In this document: piece by piece, positions 48,901 through 60,410 of the stretch | How positions within the stretch are numbered: the first letter of the stretch is position 1 | Layout: each line of letters begins with the position of its first letter | Position numbers and translations under genes: made by a program | Origin: Parapristionchus giblindavisi | Lineage: Eukaryota; Nematoda; Chromadorea; Rhabditida; Diplogasteridae | Length of the DNA stretch: 64,000 nucleotides | Assembly: GCA_943737045.1 (NCBI GenBank) | Contig: CALSFV010000044.1 | Location: forward strand, 186,001 to 250,000 | Direction: 5' to 3' | The notes under the pieces: model-generated | Database searches by the model: none | What the model saw: the letters and a program-made list of their open reading frames with translations, nothing else | What the model was told of the DNA's origin: nothing

Positions 48901-51900
48901 TCTTTTTCTCGTTTTCTGAGAGAGAGAAACAAACACGAGATAGCTAAGAGAGATCTGAGCGAGTAAACACTAAAACACGAGAGGACTCTGGATGAGCAGG
49001 ATGTGAAGACTATACGATGAGTAGTGCAAGTAGACTTGCGCAAGTAGACAAGGTTAAAGGCGCATCCTGAGCTAATTTAAAACTCTCAATGCTGACAACG
49101 CGTTCTTGCTTTTTTACCAACGAGAAAGCATTGCCAGAGCGTAGAATTTTAGCTCCGCTTGTGCCTTTAGGAATCAAAACGTCAATGAAAATTTTCGAAA
49201 AGCGAACAATTATAGGTAAAAAAATTAAATATTAAACCTCGTTGACAATAGCGTGATTGACAATCTTCTTCGCTCGATCAGCGAATCTCAACGTGGACAA
49301 CGTCTCCTCGTAGTTGTCAGAGGCGGGAGAGATGGTCGCTGAAATTGTCAGTTATCATTTGCCAATTGTCATTGGCTTTTGACATTGTCATCAATCTATG
49401 AGAACGTAATGTGGTGTAAAATAAAAAGTAGTATTAAAGATGGAGGCCCTCGAATGTCTATGCAAATGTATAACATACCGTCAAAACGAAAAAAAAAGTG
49501 AAAAATTTTTGAAAAATTTTGAAAAATTTTGACAAAAGTTCACAAGATTCACTGTTTGAGCATTTTTCACGATCTTGATGATGTATTATCTAAGGTTTTT
49601 CATTGTGGATGTGTTTTCCCAATACAGTTATGCACGACAAAAGTGAAAAAAATATTCGGGAACGCTCCACAGCAGAATTGGTATACTGTAGCATACTGTA
49701 GAATCTTACTGTAAAACTGCTGCCATCGAGCTTTTTTCGTCTGATTATGGTTATATATAGCATTACCTCACTTCCTGTAGCGAATTTGCACTGTTTGGAT
49801 CTTGGGCAAAGATCAGGCTGCAAAAGTGGTATACTGTAGAAAATCCTACCGTATACCAGTTTCACAAAACATCGTTCACAGTGATTTATTTCAAAATTAT
49901 TCTTCACAGGTAAATTAGGCAAGCTCAGAGATGCTCAAATACCGTATTATCTAATAAAAAACTAGCAACCCCATTTAGATATCATGATTCAAAATTTTCA
50001 AAATCTTGTGAACTTTTGTCAAAATTTTTCAAAAATTTTGACAAATGTTTCACTTTTTTTCGTTTTGACGGTATCTATTATGCAAGGGACAAGTGATATG
50101 CAAGAAATTAACAAGACCATTCATCAATCCCGTAGCGCAGTGGTAAAAGTTCTCACTAGTAAAAGTAACGTCGCTGGTTCGAAGCCTATTGCTGAACTTT
50201 CCGATTTTCAAAATTTCGCGCCTTTGCCTGTACATCAAGCATGGATTCATTCGTGATTCTAGCGATCAATAAGTTAAATTAGCATAAATTAATTGATGTA
50301 AGGTATGCAGAATAACTTTTGCTATCTTTCTTTCTTCACAGTTTGTTCACGAAAATATTGCTCGGACACCACCTTTAATTTTTGATTGTAAGTGTAGTTG
50401 GAAAAGTAGCATAGCTTCATAATTGATACACCTTTACAACGAAATTACGAGAAATAAATAATATACCGATCATAACAGTTTTGGAGTTGCCTCCGAGACT
50501 GTCCTTCAGTAGCCAGGTGAGCACGGAATCGCGATAAGGAATGAACTTCTCCTGAAAATAATAAGTTCGTGTTCAAAAAATCGAGAAAAAGAAACGCAAA
50601 GGAGGCGAAAGACTGTGGAAAACGAGGAGAGGTTTTCTAATTCTCTGTTTTTCTTTTCGCAATTTATTAACAGAGCATAATCAGAATAAAATAAATAAAT
50701 TTTTAAAAAATCATTCATTTTTTGGAATGGAAGCCATAAAAGAATCTATTCACATAAATTGCAACCTCATGTTTGGTGAACATAGAGAAAACAGCACGAT
50801 GCTAGTTTCAGGGTTTGCATAGAAGATGTAAAATGTCGTCTTTCTGATCAGTTCTCAAAGGTAGTCAAAAAAGAAATAATATTTCACATAAACAGAAAAC
50901 GGTACCTTCTTCGTGTTACTCGATCGTTCTGCTAGTGCAGATATCACCATACCCAGAGTAGTCAGAGATCTACAATAATATATAAGTTCTAGAATACCAG
51001 AGCCGAAACACTGGATCTTTTTTTTGGAGGTTCATTATGATTTTTTCATCAAATTTATCGAACACAACCCAGTTTTAATCTTTGACTTTCTTTCTCTCTT
51101 TCTCATTTACGCAGTTACAGCTCACTGTAAATTTCCGCTACTTTGCGGAAATCATTCATACACAGTACTGTTAGAGCGTAAATGTTCAAAGTATTTTAAA
51201 ATAATGTATATTCAATTCTTTAAACTTAAAACATACTTATTAATGCTTCCTCCCTCCTCCAGTCGCTTGCCCACAGCTCCACTCTTTTGTGCTCTTTCAC
51301 TGCCTGCGAGATCAACCAATGAGATCTTGGCCACCTTCTCACCGGAGAACTGAAATGGATATTGAAGGTCAAAGACCAAAGATCAAAGATCACTCACATC
51401 TTTCTCAAGGTCAGTGAGCGTTTGCGTTAGTCGAATCATGAACACAGCATGAGATCGACTACTTTCGGCGTTCATATTAGTCGCAGCGACGGTTCGTGAT
51501 CTACAACAAATTATTGATTGTTTAGGACAAGAATAACGTTTCAAACTAGGAATACACATCTGTATTTACAATAATAATGTACAATGAAAACACTCTTCTT
51601 TATAAAGATTAGCTAATAGTATGTAGTATTATCACTGAATCTGGAGAGTAGCGTGCCAAGTACACTAATATTACCGACTATTAATCATTAACTTTCGCCC
51701 CTAACGAAGCAACACATTTGATTTTCGAAAAGAATGCACTGACCTATTGCCCTCCTCAATGAGCTTCTCAATCTGTTCAAAGGACGACACAGCCAACTCG
51801 GACAAACCATCAACTGTAGGACCGAGGATCTTGTGCTCGCGCACTTTCAGATTGCGCTTGCTTCAAATAAATACTTCAATTATACTGTTTATGTATGCAA

Positions 51901-53389
51901 TTGTTCTGGATAGTATCTTCTTATTTTCTTCTTTTAAAACTGGTCATTGGTCTTTCAATCGTTGATTTTTTTTACAATCTTTGATCACTGTTAATTAATT
52001 TTCCATCTTTGATATTTCAATCTTTGATCTTTAACTTCTCAACTAACTTCTTTGGATCAAGGAGATCCCTCACTCGTTCATTGTAGATCTCCATATAGGA
52101 CACTTCCACTTTGAACTGATGAGCGTCCGAGGAGGTTTGGTCAATTCTCTGGAAAAAATACTCATTATATATTGAGTGTCATAAGCGTACAGTTGTATCA
52201 AACATTCAAAATCAATAACTTATTTTTGTAAGAAAAAAATGCGCTTTTGGTGGGATCGAACAAAACAGTTATTTTTCTTTTTCATAAATATTTAATTATA
52301 AGTGTACCGAAAATTTACCTGAAAGATGGAATTGCACAGACTCGGAATGACTCCGGGCTGCTCCCGGCTGCCCATCATACTGTACGATTTACCCGAACCT
52401 TAAAGTAGTATTTAGATGACCTTATCACATCCTAAAATATTAACTAATACTTGTAAGTGTAACTTAAAGCACTTAGACGACCTTACGGTTAAGAGCTAAG
52501 TCAAGTCCACAAACAAAAGTAGATTATGAACATTTATATTTGATGGAATAAATAAATCAATAAATGAATAAATAAATAAAGTGCTCGTACCGGTCTGTCC
52601 GTAGGCGAAGATACACGCGTTGTATCCGGCGAAGGCATTCTCGAGTACTCCCGTACCCACGTTGTTGAAGATGTCATCTTGACCTTAATGAATACTTAGC
52701 ATCTAAGTTCTTAAGTGATTTGATTCCCGAGGACTTAGTCACTAAGCCACATTAAGTCATTATATGTATATCTACGTTATAATATGTTATGAATGAATCG
52801 ACTTCTCATACTCTATTAAGCATTATAAGCTCATTCTGAAACATATCAGGAAAGCTCTGTTTACAAACAAAAGAACAGTCGATCCTTCTCTTTTCACACA
52901 AAACACTATTATTTTCTTCTTTTGCCTTTTTGACCATTGATATTGTGTCATTAAAATCCCCGCGATCATTTTGTAATTATCTACGAAAATCGTGTCACCA
53001 TTCCATATATTCGAATTTTCACATATTCAAGAGAACCAAAAAGAAAAGAAAAGAGAGAATGTGTAAAATGTAAAATGACCATGAAGAACATTATTACTTA
53101 TTAGATTTATTGGTACAAGTTATTTTGAATCTGTGCATGCATATCACTTCTGTAAATAAAATTATTTATTAAATTGAATGTGAAGAATATCCGTTCTTTA
53201 TAATTTTGTATCTTTATAACACATTGTCATCAACATGACATTTTCATCTCATTTCGCCCAAGAAACTCATCTACCCCCGTTTTTGTTTTTTATTCTCTTG
53301 TTATTTTGTTATTTTGTCGTTTCTCGCACATTGAATTACTCCTCTTCCACCTTCGGAGAATGGAGGAGCAGGGAGATAGAGAGAGAAAT

Positions 53390-53422
<33 letters not shown>

Positions 53423-53435
53423 GAGAGAGGGTGAG

Positions 53436-53479
<44 letters not shown>

Positions 53480-56400
53480 GAGAGGGTGAGGGAGAGAGAG
53501 AGAGAGAGGGAGAGAGAGAGAGAGAGATAGATAGAGAGAGAGAGAGTGGAAGAGGGTGAGGGAGGGAGAAAAGACTCAAAAAGTGTCATAACAAGGACTG
53601 GGAGAAGAAAAAAGCTAGTAATTAAATGAGTAGAAAACGAAGAGAGAGGAGGGACCCGAGAGAACGACAATGTACGTCACTGAATTTTCACCGTTCTTAT
53701 TTTGGGATTCATCTACCTCTCTCTCTCCCTCTCCTCTCTAACCTCACTCTCCCTCCCCCTCTCTCTCTATCTCTCTCTCTCTTTCAATCTCCCCTCCCTC
53801 TCTCCACCTCTCTTGTTCTCCCTCTCCCTCCAATCTTCCATCTATCTTTCATCATCCTCACATCACTCAATGAGGTTTCTTCTCCAACGGTGCTTCCTCT
53901 CCTTTCTCCCCTCTAATGTTCCTTTCCTCTTCCCCTCCGTTCATCCCCCAGTCATGTTCCCTCGTTTCTCCTCACATTTCATAGGGACAATCCCCATCTG
54001 AAGACCGAATGAGGGGAGGGGAGAGAGGAGGAGAGAGAGACGAGAGAGGGAGAAAGCCTTTCCAACCCTGAACATGTCGAAGGGAAGAGAAGAGGAAAAA
54101 GAAGAAAGAGACACTAATTCCATCACATTGATGCTATACTCCATGGAGAGTGATTCCCTCTTGAGGGGAGGAAAGATGGGGAGAGGGAAGGAGGGAGGGG
54201 TAGGGAGAGGAGAGAGAGGAGATGGAGAGAGGGAGGAGAGAGAGAGGAGAGAGGGAGACAAAAGTAGATTGACAGTTTCCTCATCTCATCTTCGTGTGGT
54301 GTCTCTCTCATATTTTGTCTGAACAAAATTTGTCGCATCCACTCATTCTGAGTGACAGCTTGACCATATTGTGAAAGATTTTGGACAAATATTATCTCAT
54401 CATGTGACATTTTGATAATATTTACACTCAAGATTCGGTGACTAAAAGGGACGGGATAATGTCCATCTGACGGTTGTCAGAGAAGGGTAAAAGGTAAAGG
54501 AAATTCCAGTTATTCAAGGCACACGTTGTGTGGGAGAAAACTGCAAGACTGTAAAATTTGATTCTCTGGTTAGCTATATTCACAGGTTATGATCATGATC
54601 ACAATCCAGATAAAAGCAGACATTATGAGATGGTGGGCAGGATAAAGAGAGAGAGAAAATATAGAGTTAGACAACGAGTCTCTTTTGGCATTCTGCCAAA
54701 AACGGCCTCAATTTGAAACATCATTCAAGGACTAATTTAGAAATTCGATAAAATGACCCATGTGAGAGGGTTTAATGAATGCTGGTTTGCAATGATTGCA
54801 GGGGGAAATCACGTGCATTCTCTCTAAAGAGAGAGGAAAGAATGAAAATAGAAACAATTTGATGATGGTAAAGGTTTTATTCGGATCATAATAATGATAT
54901 CTCGAAATCATTTAGTGCATGAGGAGTTGAGTAATCGAAAGTTAGAGAAATGCACCACGATAGCTTCAACTCGCGTTAGCGTTAGCCATGCCAAGAAAGA
55001 AAAAAATTGATAATAACTTACTAGCAAAGGAAGCAGAAGATGCATCGATGGAGTTGAATGAACGATCGAATGTGAACGATTTCGGAGGGCGACTGCAAAA
55101 TAATTCATAATCGTAAATATAATTTAATTTATTATATTTATAATCACGCTTATCATATGATTTCTGTTGTTGTTTTTTTCTGGTTTTAATGATATTATTC
55201 TTATTCCGATCATCGACATCTTCATCCACTATTCATTTCCACTCCCCTGGAGATATCAATTGCATGATGTCAAAAGAGACATAAGGAAGATAAGGACAAC
55301 TATGAATAGTGTAGCACGTAGACCAAACTTTATCATGTTGTTTTTATCCTTAAATTGTCCCGAGACTTCACCATAAACTCTTTGTCGACGTATACAGTAG
55401 TTCAACTATAAGAGCGATTCGACACAGTTGACCTGACAACACTTTTCCGGTGTTTTGCCACACCGCGAAAACTGTCACTGACTAAAGTCCGTTCTGTCAA
55501 TCATCTATGACAGATGACAAACAACTGACAGATAGACATGACACGGTCTGAATATTGTAAGTTGTAAGCCATTCATTCTGAATACAGAGACTACTGTACG
55601 GTGGTCCCCCTCTCTCTCTATCTCTCATTCTCCATCTTCCTCTCTCACTCCCCCTCTCCCCCTATCCCTCTCCCTCTCTCCTCAAAGTTATTCATGACTG
55701 AATTACTAAAAGATAGCCCTGTGGAGAGATGGATGAGTGGGATCCAAAGAAAGCGAAAGAAGATCTATTGAGCATGTTCTTGTCTGCCTCTCCCTCTCCC
55801 TCTTCCTCCCTCCCTCTACATCTACCTCTCCCTCTACATCTACCTCTCCCTCTACATCTACCTCTCCCTCTACATCTACCTCTCCCTCTCCTTCTACCTC
55901 TCCCTTTACCTCTACCTCTCCCTCCCTCTCCCAATCCACCATCTCTCTGAATCCGAGCTATTCATCTACTGAAATGAATGTAGTATTCTCATTAAGAGAA
56001 GAAAGGGAGAAACTGGAGATTAATTGGTCAATTCTTTCACGGTAATAGTACATGGACTATGAGTAGTGCAATGAAAGAGCGTCCCATTGGGGACGTTCCA
56101 CTCATTTCTCTTGCAACGTTTCCTAGTCGAACGAGTCAGTACTAATTACTAAAGGTGACCGCTCAAACGACGTTCTAGTCTTTATGAAGTCAAATGAGAT
56201 AAAGACCAATGAGGAACACGACATCATACGATACGGTGAACAAATCAATAAAAGGAAGGAAGATCGCGAAAGAAAGTTCAAAGATCAATATTTTTGTGAG
56301 AGAACCATCGAATAGCACATTCGATAATTTGACGAATGTGACAAAACGACCACTACTGTCATTATCATCATCGTTGTAAATATCATCATTTTAATATCTC

Positions 56401-56902
56401 GTCTTTCATTATTAATTGCTACGAATATATGAACAGATTTTTGATGTATGCATTTTCTTTGCGACGAAATATTGATTTCAGATCAAAATCCTATGTTGAA
56501 GCCGGAATATCAATGATGACTGATTATTTTCAATTTCGCTTAAATGATTGATAAATCAATAAATCACTGGACTCACTCGTCGGATGGATGAATGAGCGTC
56601 GTGGACTGATCGGCGTCCATGCGAACCACACATTTCGTGTCGAGATCGATTTCTAGAAATATTATTGATTGATTTTTTTTGGAAAAATATCCCTGAAAAT
56701 CTTTAAAATCATTTTTTAACAGTCTTATTGTGCCTGAACAGTTTTCAATGATCTGATAGCTACTGTACACATCGTCACAATTCAAGTTAATACCGTAATC
56801 AATTAAGCTACAGTAACCCCATTAAACTACCGTACCTCTCCTATTGAACGGCCTCACGCGGACAACCACCTTGACGTTGTCATTGTCGGGGGGTTCGGCC
56901 AT
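37297..56902 (-). CDS. klp-4: Kinesin-3 motor protein, KIF13/KLP-4 type, 48 exons, 1,551 aa
   Basis: I could join 48 exons in frame from ATG (56,902) to TAA (37,297). The motor domain (about residues 10-357) spans exons 56836-56902, 56577-56652, 55022-55092, 52591-52683, 52319-52398, 52048-52148, 51744-51860, 51398-51500, 51237-51349, 50906-50969, 50467-50551, 49238-49338. It has [17 protein letters not shown]-loop GQTGSGKS, switch I NAESSRSH and switch II DLAGSE. A short coiled-coil neck follows, then an FHA domain (about 441-560, with [19 protein letters not shown]), a KIF1B-type domain (around [20 protein letters not shown]) and a KIF13-type C-terminal region ([47 protein letters not shown]). 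NRREIDL-TKCVV in the motor and the FHA wording match KIF13 rather than UNC-104. No PH or CAP-Gly domain is visible; the end is Ser-rich. Known KLP-4/KIF13 proteins carry vesicles, including glutamate-receptor cargo, toward microtubule plus ends. The orthology is by motif recognition, not by search. Confidence 0.9.
38157..39088. other. klp-4 intron 44 with hairpin and CTTAAG motifs
   Basis: 932 bp. It holds a small hairpin (GCCGCGCACTTTTACTCTC at 38,320-38,338 and its complement at 38,367-38,385). The last 150 bp hold repeated GACCTTAGTGACTAGGGTCACTTAAG-type units at 38,975-39,080, in which each unit is itself nearly palindromic. Confidence 0.6.
40350..42366. repeat. 2-kb palindrome in klp-4 intron 38
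   Basis: The two arms (about 1 kb each, centre near 41,359) are close reverse complements. TTAAGAGCTCGGATCTGTAAG at the left end pairs with the right end, and the same open frame ([20 protein letters not shown]) appears on opposite strands at 40,330-40,560 and 42,167-42,397. Near each end lies GCCACTGTA/TACAGTGGCCTGAATCAA, a Tc1-like terminus. Only a few percent of bases differ, so the repeat is young or kept alike by gene conversion. Confidence 0.85.
42735..42832. repeat. Short hairpin repeat, family H, copy 4
   Basis: In klp-4 intron 36: CCTCTGGCAACGCTCTCTC, AGACAAAGAAAGCGAGA and TTTCAAATTAG match copy 1 near 960-1010. Confidence 0.5.
47599..48152 (+). mobile_element. RTE-like LINE 3' end, copy 2, in a klp-4 intron
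   Basis: Flanked by a 13-bp duplication TTGACCCCGCCCA (47,586-47,598 and 48,153-48,165), with a 3' tail of TTGAAT repeats. It encodes [20 protein letters not shown], then [19 protein letters not shown], then [15 protein letters not shown], and a stop at 48,116. The 178-codon frame is intact to the end, unlike the copy at 35.4 kb. It lies antisense to klp-4 in intron 14, so it should be spliced out. Confidence 0.88.
48336..48410. repeat. Short hairpin repeat, family H, copy 5
   Basis: In klp-4 intron 13: CTCGCCCTGGCAATTCTCTC, TCGCTTTCCTTGTCTGCGAG and AGAGTGTTGCCAGAGGAGA form a hairpin closely matching copies 2 and 3. Confidence 0.6.
49050..49172. repeat. Short hairpin repeat, family H, copy 6 (diverged)
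   Basis: In klp-4 intron 12: AAAGGCGCATCCTGAGCTAA at left, CATTGCCAGAGCGTAGAATT and GCTCCGCTTGTGCCTTT at right; the loop differs from the other copies. Confidence 0.45.
49478..50071. mobile_element. Palindromic MITE, CCGTCAAAACG family, copy 2
   Basis: 594 bp with TA on each side, in klp-4 intron 11. The ends and most of the body match the element at 32,998-33,585, including CTTGTGAACTTTTGTCAAA and TACTGTAGCATACTGTAGAA. It has no coding capacity. Confidence 0.88.
50121..50195 (+). repeat. tRNA-like remnant
   Basis: A-box-like TAGCGCAGTGG and B-box-like GGTTCGAAGCC lie 32 bp apart, the spacing of an ordinary tRNA. The T-stem and acceptor stem do not pair, so this is a decayed tRNA or tRNA-derived SINE head in klp-4 intron 11, just beyond the MITE. 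Confidence 0.4.
53380..53560. repeat. (GA)n polypurine tract
   Basis: About 180 bp almost purely purine on the plus strand (GAGA with GGGA interruptions). Confidence 0.9.
54005..54262. repeat. GA-rich tracts
   Basis: Two GA/GGA-rich blocks (54,008-54,055 and 54,160-54,262) on the plus strand, in klp-4 intron 3. Confidence 0.7.
55795..55935. repeat. 18-bp minisatellite, CTCTACATCTACCTCTCC type
   Basis: In klp-4 intron 2. A CCTCTCCCTCTACATCTA unit of 18 bp is repeated about four times without change and then degenerates into CTCCCT runs. CT-rich DNA also lies at 55,600-55,680. Confidence 0.8.
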
Positions 56903-56975
56903 ACTTAGCTTAGGTGAGCGTCCCAAGTTGATAAGTCCTTAAGGTCGCGTCGATAAGTCTAGTAAGTAACGACCA
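56903..56975 (-). promoter_or_regulatory. klp-4 start-proximal region with CTTAAG motifs and acceptor
   Basis: Just upstream of the ATG the minus strand reads CACCTAAGCTAAGT, with AAG acceptor-like ends 1-2 bp before the ATG. The motif family (CTTAG, CTTAAGG, ACTTA) is the same as in several klp-4 introns. This may be a trans-splice site or the end of a 5' UTR intron. Confidence 0.35.
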
Positions 56976-59900
56976 AAGGGGCGGAGTCAATGGAATGAGG
57001 GGAAAATGGAGAAGAGAAGGAGGATGAAATGAATTGTTGAGGAGGAGAAGGGGGAGGACAACGGAAAAAAAAGGAGGGGAAGGGAGGGGAGGGAGGAGGA
57101 ATTGAGAGTGAGAGAGAGGGAGAGAAAGAGAGGAGAGGCGACGGAGGACACAAAAAGTCGAGATAATAAAATCAACAGCTGAGAAAAGAGGAAGACAGAT
57201 GCGCGGAAAATGTTGCAAGCTTTTCTCGTACATTCTCAGAACTTTCGCATTTGTAACGTGATTAAAATAGATTTGAAAAATAGTTTCATTTTGGTACTAA
57301 AAAGACAATAAAAGTTGGAGCAAGAATGGATCTCACCGATCGGTCGATGAGGTAGTCAGTAGAATGAAATGAAAATTAATTCGTCATCAAATAACGAAAT
57401 GATTATACTTTCACGCGATCTTCGAAAGAATGTATCAAGAATATGTATTGTACAGTGTTGAATCAACACTGTTGATTGCTAGTGAAAGGTATCCACTTTC
57501 ATACTATTTTCTCGCCTCTTTTCCTTTCTTTTCTTTTATTTTCGTGACGTTTGAAGCCCACATTATCAGTCATGACAGATATATCACACGTCTGCAGCGA
57601 ATAAATCCAATAACAATTTGAAAGTCCACAAGAAAGCATCAACAAAAGATCAGAGAGCGAAGAAGTGACAATGTTCACAGGAACCAATGAAATAGTCTAT
57701 GGATAAAGGTTGTCAAGGTATTATATAACGAAGTTATGACTGAAATCACTGATAGGCCTGTGCTAATTCGATGCAAATTCAGGTTATGTACAGCATTACT
57801 ATAAACATTCGAGGTCTTCGAATGTGAAACAATTTCATAAACAAATGATATACATTACATTTAGCCCAGTATTCATCATCTTTCAGCAAATAACGAATTG
57901 TAATATAGTGAAATTAAGCTAGTACATTTCCAGAGGACCTTGCCAAAAAAATCAACAAAACAGTCGGACATCATAAGGACTTTTTACAATGAAATATCGA
58001 GTAACTTCGTCAATCCATTTTTCGTTTCGCACTGGCTTCATGAACAGACACCCTACGATTCCACAACAAATGACGTTCTTAGCGCTCGAAAATTTCATCA
58101 ACAATCAGCAATAGTCAACATCAATAAATTAATCAGTTTTCCAATGATGATCGAGAGAACAATAATAATGTTCTATTTTGATTTTATGCTCTCTAGTGAC
58201 TTCTGAACACCACATTACCAAAATGTGTCAAAATAATTGACGTCGATTCCCCTGGAGATATCATTCATGCTTCATGAACCGAAAGAGTACGATTGAGACT
58301 ACGAAAACAATGTATTCATTAATGAATGAAGGCAGAGTGTAAGTACAACAGCCCCTGAGGCTTTATTCCTCTTCCTCTCCCTTTCTCTCTCTCCCTCTTC
58401 TTCTTTCTCCCTCTCTCGCTCTCTTTTATTCGTCTTTCTTGTCATTTTCACACACGCGCCTTCCTTCAGTACGATAAACGAATTTGGGAGCGAAGAGGAT
58501 GAGACAAAATAAAAGGAGAAGAGTGTGGAGATGACTCGATTGAGTGCGAATGAGGGGAAGGAGAAGAGAAGAGGAGAATGGATGAGAGAGGTAGAATACA
58601 TGGAGAGAGATAAACGATCAGAAACGGATGACGAACAGAATCACAGTGTTCTGACTGTATCCATTTTAATCAACGATCGGGCAGAGAACTTCAGTTCGTA
58701 GTTACCCATGTCCGATTAGGTTCTCGGTTTTGGCTCTTGGGTTTCGGTTTCTGTCTTGGTTCTGTCTATCGTAGTCGGTCATGGACCCATCCTAGTAAAC
58801 AATCCACAACAAGATGACCATAAAGTGCTTTTGGGATGGACGAAAAGGCGCAGAAGAAGCCGGCTCATTGCCTCTCGTTTTCATCCTCTCCCTATCCTTC
58901 TCTCTGACTTTCTCTCTCTCTCCCTCTCTCTCTTTCCCTCTCCTCAATTGTCCATTTTAGTGGTCTCCCGACTCTTGAAATGTGACACAAGACATGTGTG
59001 AGTGTTCATGAGACAAGGAAAACGGCTTCACCCCCTCATCCTCTCTTGTATTCTCATCCTTTACCAATATCTGTTGCAATAATGCTTTCTCTGTCCTTGG
59101 TCAACTAAAACAAGATGTGGTTATGATAAACTTTTTGCAGTTGATGGGTAAATATGCATAACTGAATCAGTTTCTTTTCCTCAATTTATATGGACATCAT
59201 TTAGGCTAATCTGAATTTGCATCCATACTGGGACTAGTGACTAAAGTAACACCATAGATGGAGGTGGACGGAGCTCGATTCTACAGGGGAGGGCATCGGA
59301 GCTAGAAATAGTAAAAGAATCAATTTATATTTGTGAATATTATTCCCGATTATCTAATTCTGTTTATGAGTCATCTTATGCTCCTCAGAATAAAAACTCC
59401 AATCAAAGTTCTCACGTTCCTTATCTAACGTAACGTCATCGAATTGACGAAAAAGTGAGGGACAAGACGGGTCCTGAGCGGAAATTGGGTGCGAAATGCA
59501 GATTACGGTAGATTGATTGGAAGGGCCGATAGCGGGGAAGAACGCTCAGAGTGGGAGTTGACGATGAAAAACAAGAGAGAACCAGAGAGGACTTCGGGAC
59601 CAATTGAGCGGTAGGAAGCTAAGTGAAGTACCGATTAATTATGCAATCACATGTGCAGAAATTGCCATAACTTCGGTCTAAAGAATTTCGAAGTAGAACG
59701 TGATTGTGAGAAAAAATATCATATATCGAAAATATTGCTTGCAAAATACTCGCAGTAGTTTTTTATTGAAACCAGGAAAAACAGAGATAGACAATTTTCC
59801 ATTTAAGCTTTCTTTTTTCTCTCGTATCGACTTTGAACACAGCTCACTACGATCATCAATAAAATAGTAATCATACCTTCTAGACTTTATGAAGAACAAT

Positions 59901-60064
59901 AAACCGAATGAGGGACAGGAAATTCGAATCCAACGACCGATATAAAAGAACGAGAGAGGAAGATAAAGAATAGGAAAAGGGACTGAGGAGATGGCGAAAA
60001 AAAGGTCATATTTCAGGGCCTAGCTTGTACGGAAATAGACAATTATGGCCTAATTTCGAGGAAA

Positions 60065-60324
60065 AGGAAGATAAAGGTGAGGGAGAGGGAGAGGGAGAAG
60101 GAAAGGGAGAGGGAGAGAGCAGAGGGAGAGGGGGGGGGAGAGAGGGGAGAGAGAGGAGGAGGAAGAGGGAGAGGAGGAAGCGATTGCCAGGAACTGTGTG
60201 ATGAGTTATGGAGATTGAATTGTAGGGAGAGAGAGAGGAGGAAGAGGAAAAGGAGGAGAAGGATAGGGGAGAGGAAGAGGGAGAAGAAAGAGAGATAGAG
60301 AGATAGAGAGAGGAAGATGGGGAA

Positions 60325-60375
<51 letters not shown>

Positions 60376-60410
60376 AAGAGAGGAGGAGGAGGAGGAGGAA
60401 AAGCAGAGAG
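60065..60410. repeat. GA/GGA polypurine tract
   Basis: Two purine blocks on the plus strand (60,065-60,180 and 60,220-60,410) around a 40-bp mixed segment; the second contains a pure GA run at about 60,328-60,370. Confidence 0.85.

Larger units (their letters stand above)
43449..49338 (-). other. klp-4 middle exons 12-33, detail
   Basis: Exons 49238-49338, 48508-48594, 48195-48299, 47456-47512, 47331-47408, 47127-47216, 46912-46970 (or 46912-47063), 46597-46667, 46363-46469, 45984-46135, 45737-45792, 45599-45686, 45341-45515, 45050-45186, 44786-44885, 44657-44731, 44473-44610, 44189-44308, 43975-44079, 43815-43907, 43674-43760, 43449-43499. They encode the end of the motor, the neck coil, FHA and KIF1B regions. 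Most introns are 46-110 bp. Confidence 0.8.
52684..55021. other. klp-4 intron 3 (2.3 kb) with GA/CT tracts
   Basis: Starts with CTTAG/ACTTAAG motifs next to the exon at 52,683 and then becomes AT-rich. It contains a long GA tract (53,380-53,560), CT-rich DNA (53,715-53,850) and GA-rich DNA (54,005-54,260). Long open frames here are translations of simple repeats. Confidence 0.7.

Noticed and set aside
53290..53670. Ser/Leu-rich 126-codon frame and similar ones at 60006-60437, 61541-61966 and 63086-63698
   Set aside because: Translations of GA/CT microsatellites.
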